Positions 26,151-35,801 of a DNA stretch of 64,000 bases are shown here, in pieces. Every line of letters starts with the position of its first letter. Position 1 is the first letter of the stretch. This stretch comes from Pusillimonas sp. UBA3987. GTDB lineage: Bacteria > Pseudomonadota > Gammaproteobacteria > Burkholderiales > Burkholderiaceae_B. The stretch lies in NCBI GenBank assembly GCA_002384935.1, contig DGCD01000017.1, positions 1 to 64,000 of the forward strand, given 5' to 3'. The notes beneath the pieces were generated by a model. The model did no database searches. It saw only the letters and a list, made by a program, of their open reading frames with translations, and was not told where the DNA came from. The position numbers and the translations under genes were made by a program.

Positions 26151-27338
26151 ATGATGAAAATTCCTGGATGGCTACTCCTGATGGGCGCACTGACCGCCCT
26201 GGGGCCGCTTGCCATCGATATGTATCTCCCGGCGTTTCCCAACATTGCACAAGGGCTGGGCGCATCACAAGGCGAAGTGGAAAGAACGCTGGCCAGCTAT
26301 CTGTTTGGTCTTTCACTGGCCCAATTGGCGTATGGCCCGGTAGCCGACCGCTTTGGCCGCAAAAAACCCCTGATATTCGGCGTCACCCTGTTCACGCTGG
26401 CATCCATTGGTTGCGCCATGACCAACGATGTCACCCACCTCACCATCCTGCGCATTATCCAGGCCTTCGGCGGCGCTGCCGGCATGGTCATTCCCCGTGC
26501 CGTCATTCGTGACAACCTGGAAACACGCGATGCCTCAAAGGCGCTGTCTTTATTGATTCTTATCATGGGTGTCACCCCGATTCTGGGGCCGATCCTTGGT
26601 GCGCAGGTCATGTTTATCGGCGGCTGGCGAGGTATTTTCGGCATCATGATCGTCTGCGGAATACTCCTTGTTTATGCCGCCGCGCGCCATATGCAGGAAA
26701 CACTGCCGGTCGAAAAACAAATCCCGCTCAACATTCGCAATATCGGGCGTAACTATTGGGCATTGCTGCAGCATCGGCAGTTCATGTTTTACTCATTGGC
26801 CGGTGGCTTTGGTTCGGCGGGGTTATTCACCTATATTGCCGGCTCACCCAGGGTGTTAATCGACGTCTACGGGGTCGACCCTGAATACTTCGGTTTTCTA
26901 TTCGGCCTGAATGCCTTGTCGCTGATCATCATGTCTCAACTCAGCGCACGTCTATTGAACCACCACAGCCCGGAAAAACTACTCAAGATGGCGCAAAACA
27001 GTATCGTTATCGCCGCTCTGGCCGGTGTTGTCCTGACACTGGCCGGCGTTCTTAACTTGTGGCTGTTCATGTTGTGTCTCATGGCGTTTATGGCCAGCCA
27101 GGGTTTTGTTCTTCCCAATTCAGGCGCCCTTGCATTGAATCATCAAGGAAAGCGCCTGGGTTCTGCATCGGCTTTGATGGGAACCATTCAAATGCTTTGC
27201 GGAACCATGGCCGGGCTGGCAATCAGTGCCTGGCACAGCGACACGCCTCTTCCCATGATGGGGTTGCTGCTGGTCAGCGCGGCTTTTTCGTGGCTTGCAG
27301 GACGCATGGCTTTCAACCGGCCTCCTAAAACCACTTGA
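26151..27338 (+). CDS. Bcr/CflA-type MFS drug exporter
   Basis: A 12-segment major facilitator of about 395 residues. The Bcr/CflA signs are GPLAIDMYLPAFPNIA after TM1, GPVADRFGRKKPL (motif A) and RIIQAFGGAAGMVIPRAVIRD. It should expel small drugs such as bicyclomycin or chloramphenicol by proton antiport; the substrate is unknown. I take ATG 26151 (MMKIPGW) so that TM1 starts right away; the frame extends to 26112, but neither start has a strong ribosome site. The gene is divergent from cfa and ends just at the rpmB promoter. Confidence 0.82.
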   Translation: MMKIPGWLLLMGALTALGPLAIDMYLPAFPNIAQGLGASQGEVERTLASYLFGLSLAQLAYGPVADRFGRKKPLIFGVTLFTLASIGCAMTNDVTHLTILRIIQAFGGAAGMVIPRAVIRDNLETRDASKALSLLILIMGVTPILGPILGAQVMFIGGWRGIFGIMIVCGILLVYAAARHMQETLPVEKQIPLNIRNIGRNYWALLQHRQFMFYSLAGGFGSAGLFTYIAGSPRVLIDVYGVDPEYFGFLFGLNALSLIIMSQLSARLLNHHSPEKLLKMAQNSIVIAALAGVVLTLAGVLNLWLFMLCLMAFMASQGFVLPNSGALALNHQGKRLGSASALMGTIQMLCGTMAGLAISAWHSDTPLPMMGLLLVSAAFSWLAGRMAFNRPPKTT

Positions 27339-27364
27339 TATAAATACACTTTTCGTATTAGAAT
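27335..27364 (+). promoter_or_regulatory. Sigma-70-type promoter for rpmB-rpmG
   Basis: The -35 TTGATA (27335-27340) overlaps the stop of the exporter gene; the -10 TAGAAT (27359-27364) is 18 bases downstream. This leaves a leader of about 170 bases before rpmB, long enough to hold a regulatory structure, although I recognise none. Confidence 0.55.
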
Positions 27365-27542
27365 AGCAGGCTTAGTTGAAATCAATTTCAAATCCAATTA
27401 ATCCGATTTTGGGTTTTACTTAATTACTACTTTATTGCTACACACCTTGCAAAATGCATTTGCCACGGCGCAATTGCTACGGCTTTGAAAAAGATGCGGC
27501 CGGGCAAAATGCAACAAGGTCAGGTAGAAAAGGGGCAAAATT

Positions 27543-27779
27543 ATGGCACGCGTATGCCAAGTGACAGGCAAAGGCCCGATGGTGGGCAACAACGTTTCAC
27601 ACGCTAACAACAAGACCAAGCGTCGTTTTCTTCCCAACCTGCAAACACGTCGTTTCTGGGTTGAAAGTGAGAACCGCTGGGTTCGCCTGCGTGTCAGCAC
27701 CAAAGCCCTGCGCACCATCGACAAAAACGGCATCGAGGCCGTTCTGGCCGACCTCCGCGCACGCGGCGAAGCTGTTTAA
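27543..27779 (+). CDS. rpmB: 50S ribosomal protein L28
   Basis: A 78-residue ribosomal protein of usual length. It begins MARVCQVTGKGPMVGNNVSH, then carries the basic KTKRRFLPNLQTRRFW stretch. Conserved in the rpmB-rpmG pair of Proteobacteria. It is preceded by a sigma-70-like promoter and followed by rpmG 28 bases downstream. Confidence 0.97.
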   Translation: MARVCQVTGKGPMVGNNVSHANNKTKRRFLPNLQTRRFWVESENRWVRLRVSTKALRTIDKNGIEAVLADLRARGEAV

Positions 27780-27807
27780 CTTATTGCTAGCGTAAAGGAA
27801 ACTTATC

Positions 27808-27975
27808 ATGGCTAAAGGTATTCGCGAAAAGATCAAGCTCGAGTCCACCGCTGGCACGGGCCACTTCTATACCACCACCAAAAACAAACGCAACATGCCC
27901 GAGAAAATGCTGATCAAGAAATTTGATCCCGTAGCACGCAAGCATGTGGACTACAAGGAAACCAAGCTTAAATAA
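27808..27975 (+). CDS. rpmG: 50S ribosomal protein L33
   Basis: A 55-residue protein beginning MAKGIREKIKLES, with YTTTKNKRN and KKFDPVARKHV. It has no CxxC pairs, so it is the zinc-free type. AAAGGA lies upstream of the ATG. It is the second gene of the rpmB-rpmG unit, which closes with an intrinsic terminator. Confidence 0.97.
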   Translation: MAKGIREKIKLESTAGTGHFYTTTKNKRNMPEKMLIKKFDPVARKHVDYKETKLK

Positions 27976-27996
27976 GCCCTGAAGCTTGGCCCTGAG

Positions 27997-28021
27997 AACC
28001 CTGCCCCGGCAGGGTTTTTTT
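27997..28021 (+). terminator. Intrinsic terminator after rpmG
   Basis: The stem AACCCTGCC/GGCAGGGTT has a minimal loop and is followed by seven T. It lies 21 bases past the rpmG stop. Confidence 0.9.
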
Positions 28022-28121
28022 ATATCCGATCACACCGGGCACCGTCTTTCGCGCCGGCCAGAAACGCAAGACCGCCATGCACCCTATAATGTGGGGTTTG
28101 CACTTATACCGACCCACCTAA

Positions 28122-30788
28122 ATGACCATGCAGGAACGATACAATCCCACCGAAGTTGAAGCAGCCGCACAGAAGACCTGGCAAGCACAGGACGCTTATC
28201 ATGTAACTGAAGATGCCCGGAATGCCAATGGCGAGCCCAAGCCGAAATTCTATGCCTGCTCCATGCTGCCCTACCCCAGCGGCAAACTGCATATGGGCCA
28301 TGTTCGCAACTACACCATCAACGACATGATGGCGCGGCAATTACGCATGCGCGGCTACAACGTACTCATGCCGATGGGTTGGGATGCTTTCGGCATGCCT
28401 GCAGAAAATGCAGCACTGAAATCGGGTGTGCCACCGGCAAAGTGGACATACGACAACATTGCCTATATGAAGAAGCAAATGCAGGCAATGGGCTTGGCGA
28501 TCGACTGGTCGCGCGAAATGTGCGCCTGCGATCCGGAATACTATAAATGGAACCAGTGGCTGTTCCTGAAGATGCTTGAAAAAGGCATCGCCTACCGGAA
28601 AACCCAGATCGTTAACTGGGATCCGGTGGATCAAACCGTACTGGCCAACGAACAGGTTATTGATGGCCGTGGCTGGCGTTCCGGCGCGCCGGTGGAAAAG
28701 CGCGAAATTCCCGGCTATTACCTGCGTATTACCGATTACGCAGACGAACTGCTTGATCAGGTTAAAAACGGTTTGCCCGGCTGGCCCGAACGTGTCCGCT
28801 TGATGCAGGAAAACTGGATCGGAAAAAGCGAAGGCGTGCGCTTTGCCTTCACACACGAAATTCACAACGCAAACGGTGAACTGATTCAAGACGGACGCAT
28901 GTACGTATTCACGACGCGCGCCGACACCATTATGGGGGTGACTTTCTGCGCCGTTGCGCCAGAACACCCTCTGGCCGAACATGCGGCAGCCGGCAATCCG
29001 GCACTTGCCGCTTTCATCGAGTCCTGCCAGCAAGGCGGAACGACGGAAGCGGAAATCGCCACACGCGAAAAGGAAGGGATGCCAACGGGGCTGAAAGTTA
29101 CCCACCCGCTTACCGGCGAACCCATCGATGTGTGGGTGGGAAATTACGTTCTCATGAGCTACGGTGACGGCGCGGTCATGGGCGTACCTGCCCACGACGA
29201 ACGTGACTTCGCGTTCGCCAGGAAATACCAGCTTCCCATAAAGCAAGTTATTGATGTAAAAGAAAAAACCTATTCCACCGACAACTGGCAGGAATGGTAT
29301 GGCGACAAACAACAAGGTGTGACGGTCAATTCGGGCCCTTACGACAAACTGAGCCACACACAGGCCGTTGACGCCATTGCCCGAGACCTCGCAGAAAAAG
29401 GCCTGGGCGAAAAACAGACAACCTGGCGGCTACGCGACTGGGGCATTTCCCGTCAGCGGTACTGGGGTACGCCGATTCCGATTATCCACTGTGATAGTTG
29501 CGGCCCGGTGCCAGTACCGGAACAAGATCTTCCCGTTATTTTGCCCGACGACCTGATCCCGGACGGTACCGGAAATCCGCTGGCCAGGAATGAGGCGTTC
29601 CTGTCGTGCTCATGTCCGAAGTGCGGCGCTCCTGCGCAGCGCGAAACCGACACCATGGACACGTTTGTCGACTCGTCATGGTATTTCATGCGCTACACGT
29701 CACCCGGCAACGACCAAGCCATGGTCGATGAACGCAATGACTACTGGATGCCCATGGATCAATACATTGGTGGTATTGAACATGCAGTGCTTCACTTGCT
29801 GTACGCGCGTTTCTGGACACGGGTCATGCGCGACCTTGGTCTGGTGAAATTCAGCGAACCCTTCACACGCCTGCTTTGCCAGGGCATGGTGCTGAATCAC
29901 ATTTATTCCCGCAAGAACGCTCAAGGCGGCGTTGAATATTTCTGGCCCGATGAAGTTGACAATCAATACGATGAAAAAGGGGCCATTACCGGTGCGCGTC
30001 TCAAGACGGACGGCTCCTCCGTTGAATATGGTGGAATCGGCACCATGTCGAAATCCAAGAATAACGGAGTTGACCCGCAATCACTGATTGACACCATGGG
30101 CGCCGACACCGCACGCCTGTTCGTCATGTTTGCCAGCCCACCTGAACAGACACTGGAATGGTCCGACTCGGGGGTCGATGGTGCCCATCGCTTCCTGCGA
30201 CGGCTTTGGCTTTTCGGCCACTCAAACAGCAACGCAATTAGCGCGGCGCTGCAGGCAGGCCAGCAAAATTGGTCAGACGCAGACGAAGCCAGCCAAGCCC
30301 TGCGACGTGAAATTCACGGCCTGCTGAAACAGGCGGATTACGATTACCAGCGTATCCAGTACAACACGGTTGTGTCTGCCTGCATGAAAATGCTGAATAC
30401 ACTTGAAAGTGCCAAATTGCCCGACACGCCTGTGGCGCAGCAGACCTTGGCTGAATCGCTGGGCATCCTGCTACGCGTTTTGTACCCGGTAGTACCCCAC
30501 GTTACCTGGAAGCTATGGCAGGAGCTGGGTTACAGTGAAACATTGAACGATTTGCTTGATGCTCCTTGGCCCACGGTTGACGAACAAGCATTGATTGCCG
30601 ATGAAATCGAACTTATGCTGCAAATTAATGGCAAACTGCGGGGCAGCCTGAAAGTGGCGAACGACGCCAGCAAAGCGCAAATCGAGCAGCAGGCCTCGGA
30701 ACACGACGCCATCAATCGCTTTCTCGAGGGTCGCCCTGTGAAACGAATAATTGTTGTACCCGGGAAACTCGTCAATATTGTTGGATAA
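28122..30788 (+). CDS. leuS: Leucine--tRNA ligase
   Basis: An 888-residue class I aminoacyl-tRNA synthetase. The HIGH-type motif is in PYPSGKLHMGHVRNYT and the KMSKS-type motif in GTMSKSKNNG. The editing domain (CP1) follows, with TRADTIMGVTF and the GVPAHDERDF stretch. A TATAAT at 28085-28090 is a candidate -10. Two in-frame ATGs (28122 and 28128) are possible starts. It heads the leuS-lptE-holA-proA run. Confidence 0.97.
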   Translation: MTMQERYNPTEVEAAAQKTWQAQDAYHVTEDARNANGEPKPKFYACSMLPYPSGKLHMGHVRNYTINDMMARQLRMRGYNVLMPMGWDAFGMPAENAALKSGVPPAKWTYDNIAYMKKQMQAMGLAIDWSREMCACDPEYYKWNQWLFLKMLEKGIAYRKTQIVNWDPVDQTVLANEQVIDGRGWRSGAPVEKREIPGYYLRITDYADELLDQVKNGLPGWPERVRLMQENWIGKSEGVRFAFTHEIHNANGELIQDGRMYVFTTRADTIMGVTFCAVAPEHPLAEHAAAGNPALAAFIESCQQGGTTEAEIATREKEGMPTGLKVTHPLTGEPIDVWVGNYVLMSYGDGAVMGVPAHDERDFAFARKYQLPIKQVIDVKEKTYSTDNWQEWYGDKQQGVTVNSGPYDKLSHTQAVDAIARDLAEKGLGEKQTTWRLRDWGISRQRYWGTPIPIIHCDSCGPVPVPEQDLPVILPDDLIPDGTGNPLARNEAFLSCSCPKCGAPAQRETDTMDTFVDSSWYFMRYTSPGNDQAMVDERNDYWMPMDQYIGGIEHAVLHLLYARFWTRVMRDLGLVKFSEPFTRLLCQGMVLNHIYSRKNAQGGVEYFWPDEVDNQYDEKGAITGARLKTDGSSVEYGGIGTMSKSKNNGVDPQSLIDTMGADTARLFVMFASPPEQTLEWSDSGVDGAHRFLRRLWLFGHSNSNAISAALQAGQQNWSDADEASQALRREIHGLLKQADYDYQRIQYNTVVSACMKMLNTLESAKLPDTPVAQQTLAESLGILLRVLYPVVPHVTWKLWQELGYSETLNDLLDAPWPTVDEQALIADEIELMLQINGKLRGSLKVANDASKAQIEQQASEHDAINRFLEGRPVKRIIVVPGKLVNIVG

Positions 30789-30795
30789 CACCGCC

Positions 30796-31473
30796 ATGCA
30801 TCGCTCTACCCTACACGCTTCGTCCCTGTTTACTGCGCAACATTCGCTGCGCTGGTTCGTTGCAATAGGGTTGCTGGCGCTTTTAACGGCCTGCGGCTTT
30901 CGCCTGAAGGGGCAGACACCCCTGCCGTTTCAAACGGTTTACACCAATATCGCCGAAAATTCAGCATTTGGCTCGCAACTTCGGCGTGTCATTCGGGCCA
31001 CTTCACCCAACACCCGCTTTGTGGAAGAGCCAAAAGAAGCACAGGTGCGCCTGACGCAACTTTCGCTCACGCGCGACCTCGAAGAGGTGTCAATCAGTGT
31101 TGAAGGGCAGGTTGAGGAATATGAACTGCGCGTCACCATTGTGTTCCAGCTTACCGATGCGCAGGGCCACATCTTGCTGCAGCCCACAACCCTCAGCACA
31201 ACACGAGAGATTCCCTACGACTCCGGGGCGCTACAGGCAAAACAAGGCGAGATCGGCTCTTTGTATGTTGAAATGCAGCAAAGCCTCATTGACCGCATGG
31301 TTCGTCGTATCACGTCGCCAGAAGTCATGCAGGCCTACGAGAATGCAGACTCATTACCCATTGACGAAAGTCAGGTACAGAATGACGATGCGCCGGTCGT
31401 GGAAGACGATTTGGACATCGACGACGATTTACTGCGCATGCCAAACACAACACCCACCAGCTCTTTCTACTAA
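30796..31473 (+). CDS. lptE: LPS-assembly lipoprotein LptE
   Basis: A 225-residue outer-membrane lipoprotein that plugs LptD for lipopolysaccharide insertion. It has a signal peptide with a lipobox near residue 33 (LLTACGF) and the family opening CGFRLKGQTPLPFQTVYTN. The C-terminal tail is acidic (EDDLDIDDD). The start is ATG 30796, seven bases after the leuS stop; the longer frame from 30751 would overlap leuS. The leuS-lptE-holA order is the usual one. Confidence 0.9.
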   Translation: MHRSTLHASSLFTAQHSLRWFVAIGLLALLTACGFRLKGQTPLPFQTVYTNIAENSAFGSQLRRVIRATSPNTRFVEEPKEAQVRLTQLSLTRDLEEVSISVEGQVEEYELRVTIVFQLTDAQGHILLQPTTLSTTREIPYDSGALQAKQGEIGSLYVEMQQSLIDRMVRRITSPEVMQAYENADSLPIDESQVQNDDAPVVEDDLDIDDDLLRMPNTTPTSSFY

Positions 31474-31492
31474 CGGCCAACGAGTTTTCGCC

Positions 31493-32572
31493 ATGCCTAG
31501 CAGGCTAGATCCCGACGCTTTTTCCAAAATACTGGAAAAGGCAAATGCACTTGATGCACTTTATGTCATTTCCGGTGATGAGCCCCTGCTTGTCACCGAA
31601 ACGACTGATGCCTTGCGTCAGGCTGCCCGCAAGGCCCAATTTACCGAGCGTAGTAGTTTCGTGGTTGACTCACGCAGCGACTGGGCGGAAATTGACGGTG
31701 CCATGCAGAATCTGTCGCTATTTGGCGACCGCCGCCTGGTGGAAATCCAGATCCCGACAGGCAAACCCGGAAAAAACGGCGCCGAAGCCCTGGTAAGCCT
31801 GGCAAAACGTCAAGCCGAAGCAAACGACGATGGCGTATCTTGTGTCGTATCACTGCCGCGGCTCGACAAAGCCAGTCGTTCATCCAAATGGGCCACGGCA
31901 TTGTGGCAATCGGCTACCGTTATTGAAATACCGGTTGTCCCGCGCCATGACCTGCCCCAATGGATAGGCCATCGCCTGGCGCGACAAAAACAATCAACCG
32001 ATGCGGAAACGAGAAACTGGATCGCAGATCGCGTAGAAGGTAACCTGCTGGCAGCACACCAGGAAATCATGAAGCTCGGTCTGCTGTACCCGGAAGGTCA
32101 ACTGAGCGCCCAGGATGTCGAGCGGGCTGTCTTGAACGTGGCACGCTACGATGTTTTCAGCTTGCGCGACGCCATGCTGACCGGGGAGTCGGCCAGGGCG
32201 CTTAAGGTACTCTCGGGCCTGAAAGCCGAAGGCGAGGCCCTGCCTTTGGTATTATGGGCCGTAGCCGAGGAAATACGCATCCTTTCCCGGCTCTCGCTTG
32301 CGCGACGACAAGGACGCGCCATGGGCGAGCTCATGCGCGCACATCGGCTCTTCGGCGCGCGCGAAGCGGCGGCCCGCCGGGCGCTTGAAACTGTCACACC
32401 GGCCGTATGGGCCGCGTCCATCCAGCATGCGCACGACATCGACCGCCTGATTAAAGGCCTGACCGTTAACGGACGCCTGCCCGACCCATGGGAAGAACTG
32501 GCCCGGCTGGTATTGCGTATCGCATTGGCAACCTCCAACAAACCTAATCACTCATCCCGACACGCAGCATGA
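31493..32572 (+). CDS. holA: DNA polymerase III subunit delta
   Basis: A 359-residue clamp-loader subunit that opens the beta sliding clamp. It has the N-terminal LYVISGDEPLLVTET stretch and the LVEIQIPTGKPGKNGAEAL region, with a helical C terminus. The start is ATG 31493 near the lptE stop; the frame extends upstream in another reading but without family similarity. Its stop overlaps the proA ATG by four bases (ATGA). Confidence 0.93.
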   Translation: MPSRLDPDAFSKILEKANALDALYVISGDEPLLVTETTDALRQAARKAQFTERSSFVVDSRSDWAEIDGAMQNLSLFGDRRLVEIQIPTGKPGKNGAEALVSLAKRQAEANDDGVSCVVSLPRLDKASRSSKWATALWQSATVIEIPVVPRHDLPQWIGHRLARQKQSTDAETRNWIADRVEGNLLAAHQEIMKLGLLYPEGQLSAQDVERAVLNVARYDVFSLRDAMLTGESARALKVLSGLKAEGEALPLVLWAVAEEIRILSRLSLARRQGRAMGELMRAHRLFGAREAAARRALETVTPAVWAASIQHAHDIDRLIKGLTVNGRLPDPWEELARLVLRIALATSNKPNHSSRHAA

Positions 32573-33834
32573 AAGATCAAGACATCCCCGCTCTCGTTAA
32601 CCGTCTGGGCCAGCAGGCACGACAAGCATCACGCGTACTCATGATCGCCTCGGATCAGGAAAAAGCGCAGGCACTGCGCAGCATGGCAAACCAGCTCGAA
32701 AGCCAGAAAGAATGGCTGCAAGGCGAAAACCAGAAAGACCTCGAAGCTGCCCGCCGGAATCAGTTGCAACCCGCCCTGCTCGACCGCCTCACGCTGTCGG
32801 ATAAAGCACTGCAAACAATGATCGCCGGCTTGCGTCAAATCGCTGATATGCCCGATCCCGTTGGAAGCCAGACAGCAACCGTAACACGACCAAACGGCAT
32901 GCGTGTCAGCCAAATGCGCGTCCCCCTGGGCGTCATTGGCATTATTTATGAATCGCGTCCCAACGTGACCATCGATGCGGCGGCACTTTGCCTGAAATCA
33001 GGCAACGCCACAATCTTGCGTGGCGGCAGCGAAGCATTTCACAGCAACCGCGCACTCGGACAGATCATTCAGGCGGGGCTCAAAGAAGCCGGCCTGCCAG
33101 AGCAGGCAGTCCAGGTGGTCGACACCACCGATCGCGCAGCTGTCGGGCAGTTGATTACGTTAACCGACTATGTCGACGTTATCATCCCTCGCGGCGGCAA
33201 AGGGCTTATTGCCCGTCTGGCAGCAGAGTCCAAAGTGCCCTTGCTGAAACACCTGGATGGAAACTGCCATGTTTACATAGATCGGGCTGCCGATCCCGAC
33301 AAGGCCCACGATATTGCCGTAAACGCAAAAACCTATCGCTACGGCGTCTGTGGCGCGATGGAAACATTATTGGTGCATGACGATATCGCTCCAACCGTTT
33401 TACCGCGTATTGCAGACACCCTCATCGCCAAAGGCGTTGAACTGCGGGGCTGCGATAAAACAAGGGCATTGATACCGGCAGCCAGCATGGCAACCGAGGA
33501 AGACTGGCAAACAGAATACCTGGGCCCTATCCTGGCGATTCGTATCGTTGCCACAATTGATGAGGCCATGGACCACATCGCCCGCTACAGCTCCGGTCAC
33601 ACAGAAGCGATTGTCACCGAGCATATCGGCGCGGCGACACAATTCCAGCGCTATGTAGACTCGAGCTCCGTTTACGTTAACCTGCCTACGTGCTTTGCCG
33701 ATGGATTTGAATACGGTCTGGGTGCGGAAATAGGCATCTCGACCAATCGAATGCACGCGCGCGGACCGGTCGGGCTGGAAGGATTAACCACCTTGAAATG
33801 GGTCTTAACCGGAGACGGCCAGCTACGCGGCTGA
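32569..33834 (+). CDS. proA: Gamma-glutamyl phosphate reductase
   Basis: A 421-residue enzyme of proline synthesis reducing gamma-glutamyl phosphate to the semialdehyde. Evidence: VPLGVIGIIYESRPNVTIDA, ALCLKSGNATILRGGSEA, DVIIPRGGKGLI and the catalytic Cys region YGVCGAMETLLV. The length matches. It overlaps holA by four bases and may be translationally coupled to it. proB is not in the window. Confidence 0.96.
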   Translation: MKDQDIPALVNRLGQQARQASRVLMIASDQEKAQALRSMANQLESQKEWLQGENQKDLEAARRNQLQPALLDRLTLSDKALQTMIAGLRQIADMPDPVGSQTATVTRPNGMRVSQMRVPLGVIGIIYESRPNVTIDAAALCLKSGNATILRGGSEAFHSNRALGQIIQAGLKEAGLPEQAVQVVDTTDRAAVGQLITLTDYVDVIIPRGGKGLIARLAAESKVPLLKHLDGNCHVYIDRAADPDKAHDIAVNAKTYRYGVCGAMETLLVHDDIAPTVLPRIADTLIAKGVELRGCDKTRALIPAASMATEEDWQTEYLGPILAIRIVATIDEAMDHIARYSSGHTEAIVTEHIGAATQFQRYVDSSSVYVNLPTCFADGFEYGLGAEIGISTNRMHARGPVGLEGLTTLKWVLTGDGQLRG

Positions 33835-33838
33835 TGAA

Positions 33839-34258
33839 ATGATGCTCTGGATCAAAACCTTCCACGTCCTGTTTGTAATCTCGTGGTTTGCGGGCCTGTT
33901 TTACTTGCCGCGCATTTACGTCAACCTTGCACAACCTAATTCGCAAGAGACCCAGACTCGTTTAATCGGCATGGCTCGCAGGCTCTTTCGGTTCATGACG
34001 ATCCTGGCCATTCCGGCGATCTTTTTCGGCTTGTACCTGTACCTGGGTTACGGCCTGGGTCGCAGCCAAGGCTGGATGCACGCCAAACTGGGGCTGGTTG
34101 TTTTGTTGCTGATTTATCACGGTACCTGCTATCGATATCTGCAACTTTTTCAACAAAATCGCAACCGCCATTCGGAAAGATTTTTCCGCTGGTTCAATGA
34201 AATACCAGTGCTTTTGCTGACCCTGGTTCTCATTATGGTATTCGTTCGACCCTTCTAG
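33839..34258 (+). CDS. hemJ: HemJ-like protoporphyrinogen IX oxidase (UPF0093)
   Basis: A 139-residue membrane protein with four hydrophobic segments. It matches the HemJ/UPF0093 pattern: WIKTFHVLFVISWFAGLFYLPRI with a conserved His near residue 9, RRLFRFMT, the WMHAKLGLVVLL stretch with a conserved Lys, and YHGTCYRYL. HemJ proteins oxidise protoporphyrinogen IX to protoporphyrin IX in heme synthesis where HemG and HemY are absent. It is placed directly after proA. Confidence 0.8.
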   Translation: MMLWIKTFHVLFVISWFAGLFYLPRIYVNLAQPNSQETQTRLIGMARRLFRFMTILAIPAIFFGLYLYLGYGLGRSQGWMHAKLGLVVLLLIYHGTCYRYLQLFQQNRNRHSERFFRWFNEIPVLLLTLVLIMVFVRPF

Positions 34259-34272
34259 CCACGGGCTGCCCA

Positions 34273-35637
34273 ATGACCGAAATGTCAAAAAAGAAGACTT
34301 TAACCCTGCAACGCAAGCCTGCCCAAAGCCCTGAGGGTACGGGTAAACCACGCAAGCGCAGCGGGGCCCGGGCACGCAATGTCGCGCAACAAGAGCTCAC
34401 AAAACAAAAGTATGCTGCGCCCGCTCCCGTAGCGCCAGAACCCGCAGAGAAAGCCCCGGCCCGCAAGCGGGAACGCAAGCCCAATGTCACGCAAGCGCAG
34501 ACCTTTCAGGTTTTCGTGCCCTGCCCGCACGGGCTTGAAATGCCGTTGTCGCTGGAATTGCAAGCACTGGGCTTCGATACGGCTGAAGCCGGGCGTGCCG
34601 GCTGTCGGTTAAAGACGGACTGGACAGGCATCATGCGCATTAACTTATTTTCCCGACTGGCAACCCGCGTTCTGGTCCAGGTTTCCCATGCCCCTGTGCG
34701 CCACGAAGAAGACATTTTCGACCTGGCCTATCACACACCGTGGGAGCGCTGGTTTGGTGCAGAACAGACACTTCGCGTGGATACCTCGGCGATTCGAAGT
34801 CCAATGAAAAGCCTGCAATTCTGTAACCTGCGTACGAAAGATGCCATTTGTGATCGCCTGCGCGACCAGGAAGGCGAGCGCCCCAGTATCGACACAGTCC
34901 GTCCCGATGCTCGCGTGCATCTGTTCCTGGACGAAACATCCGCTACGCTTTATCTGGATACCTCTGGTGAGTCGTTGTTTAAACGCGGTTGGCGGCTTGA
35001 TAAAGGCGAAGCGCCCATACGCGAAAACCTCGCCGCCGGCCTGCTTGCATTATCAGGCTGGAATCCCGACGCCCCGTTATTGGATCCCTTTTGCGGCAGT
35101 GGGACGATTATGATCGAAGCGGCCTGGATCGCCCTGGGTGTGCCGCCGGGAATCTGGCGCCCCTTCGCGTTTGAGCGGCTGCGTGATCACCCCTTCCGGC
35201 ATTGGCGCGACATCAAAGACGAAGCTCGCGAGGCCATTCGTACTCAACTTGAGACACCGCTTTTAGGCACCGATATCGACCCGCAAGCCATTGCTGCAGC
35301 AAAACAGAACCAGGAGCGCGCGCGGCTGGCGCCCGATACCGTCCGGTTCGAGGTTGCCGACGCACGTAACGTCGTCCCCCCGGGCGGCAACGGCTGGCTG
35401 GTTACCAATCCGCCCTACGGAGAAAGATTGCCAGACGAAGCGTTGACGCTGTGGCAGGAATGGGCCAGCAACCTGAAGCAGCATTACGACGGATGGCATG
35501 TTCATATTATTTCAAACGACCTTGGTCTGCCCCAGAAAATGCGGCTCAAACCACTGAAACGCTACCCGATCCACAATGGCGCGCTCGACTGCCGGTTATT
35601 TGGATTTGATATGGTTAAAGACCAATATCGCACCTGA
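34273..35637 (+). CDS. rlmL: THUMP-domain 23S rRNA guanine-N2 methyltransferase (RlmL-type)
   Basis: A 454-residue RNA methyltransferase. It has a low-complexity basic N-terminal tail (1-75, KKK/KRK-rich), a THUMP domain (about 75-190) and a Rossmann methyltransferase fold with DPFCGSGTIMIEA (SAM loop) and the catalytic TNPPYGE. RlmL-type enzymes methylate G2445 of 23S rRNA. It lacks the second (RlmK) domain found in the enterobacterial fusion. It lies 14 bases after hemJ, probably co-transcribed. Confidence 0.85.
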   Translation: MTEMSKKKTLTLQRKPAQSPEGTGKPRKRSGARARNVAQQELTKQKYAAPAPVAPEPAEKAPARKRERKPNVTQAQTFQVFVPCPHGLEMPLSLELQALGFDTAEAGRAGCRLKTDWTGIMRINLFSRLATRVLVQVSHAPVRHEEDIFDLAYHTPWERWFGAEQTLRVDTSAIRSPMKSLQFCNLRTKDAICDRLRDQEGERPSIDTVRPDARVHLFLDETSATLYLDTSGESLFKRGWRLDKGEAPIRENLAAGLLALSGWNPDAPLLDPFCGSGTIMIEAAWIALGVPPGIWRPFAFERLRDHPFRHWRDIKDEAREAIRTQLETPLLGTDIDPQAIAAAKQNQERARLAPDTVRFEVADARNVVPPGGNGWLVTNPPYGERLPDEALTLWQEWASNLKQHYDGWHVHIISNDLGLPQKMRLKPLKRYPIHNGALDCRLFGFDMVKDQYRT

Positions 35638-35723
35638 AACAGGTTTTTTCACTGCCATAGTGTCGTTTAAAAAACACAAATACCCCCGGGAAGCACGGTT
35701 TTAATGCAACGCAACAATTGGAC

Positions 35724-35752
35724 TTGCACTTTCCTAGGGTTTTCCCTATAAT
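35724..35752 (+). promoter_or_regulatory. Near-consensus sigma-70 promoter with palindromes
   Basis: The -35 TTGCAC (35724-35729) and -10 TATAAT (35747-35752) are 17 bases apart. Two symmetric elements overlap: an AGGGTTTTCCCT-like element between the boxes, and the perfect palindrome AGGGTTAACCCT right after the -10. CCCTATAATAGGG is itself symmetric about the -10. A repressor could bind there. Confidence 0.7.
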
Positions 35753-35801
35753 AGGGTTAACCCTGAACGAAACGTTCAATTTTACGAAAGAGAGGCCAAT
35801 T

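Noticed and set aside
28341..29357. 338-codon minus frame inside leuS
   Set aside because: It is the antisense of the leuS coding region, whose motifs prove the plus strand is coding.
31097..31492. Upstream extension of holA across lptE
   Set aside because: It is out of frame with lptE, overlaps it fully, and lacks HolA similarity before ATG 31493.
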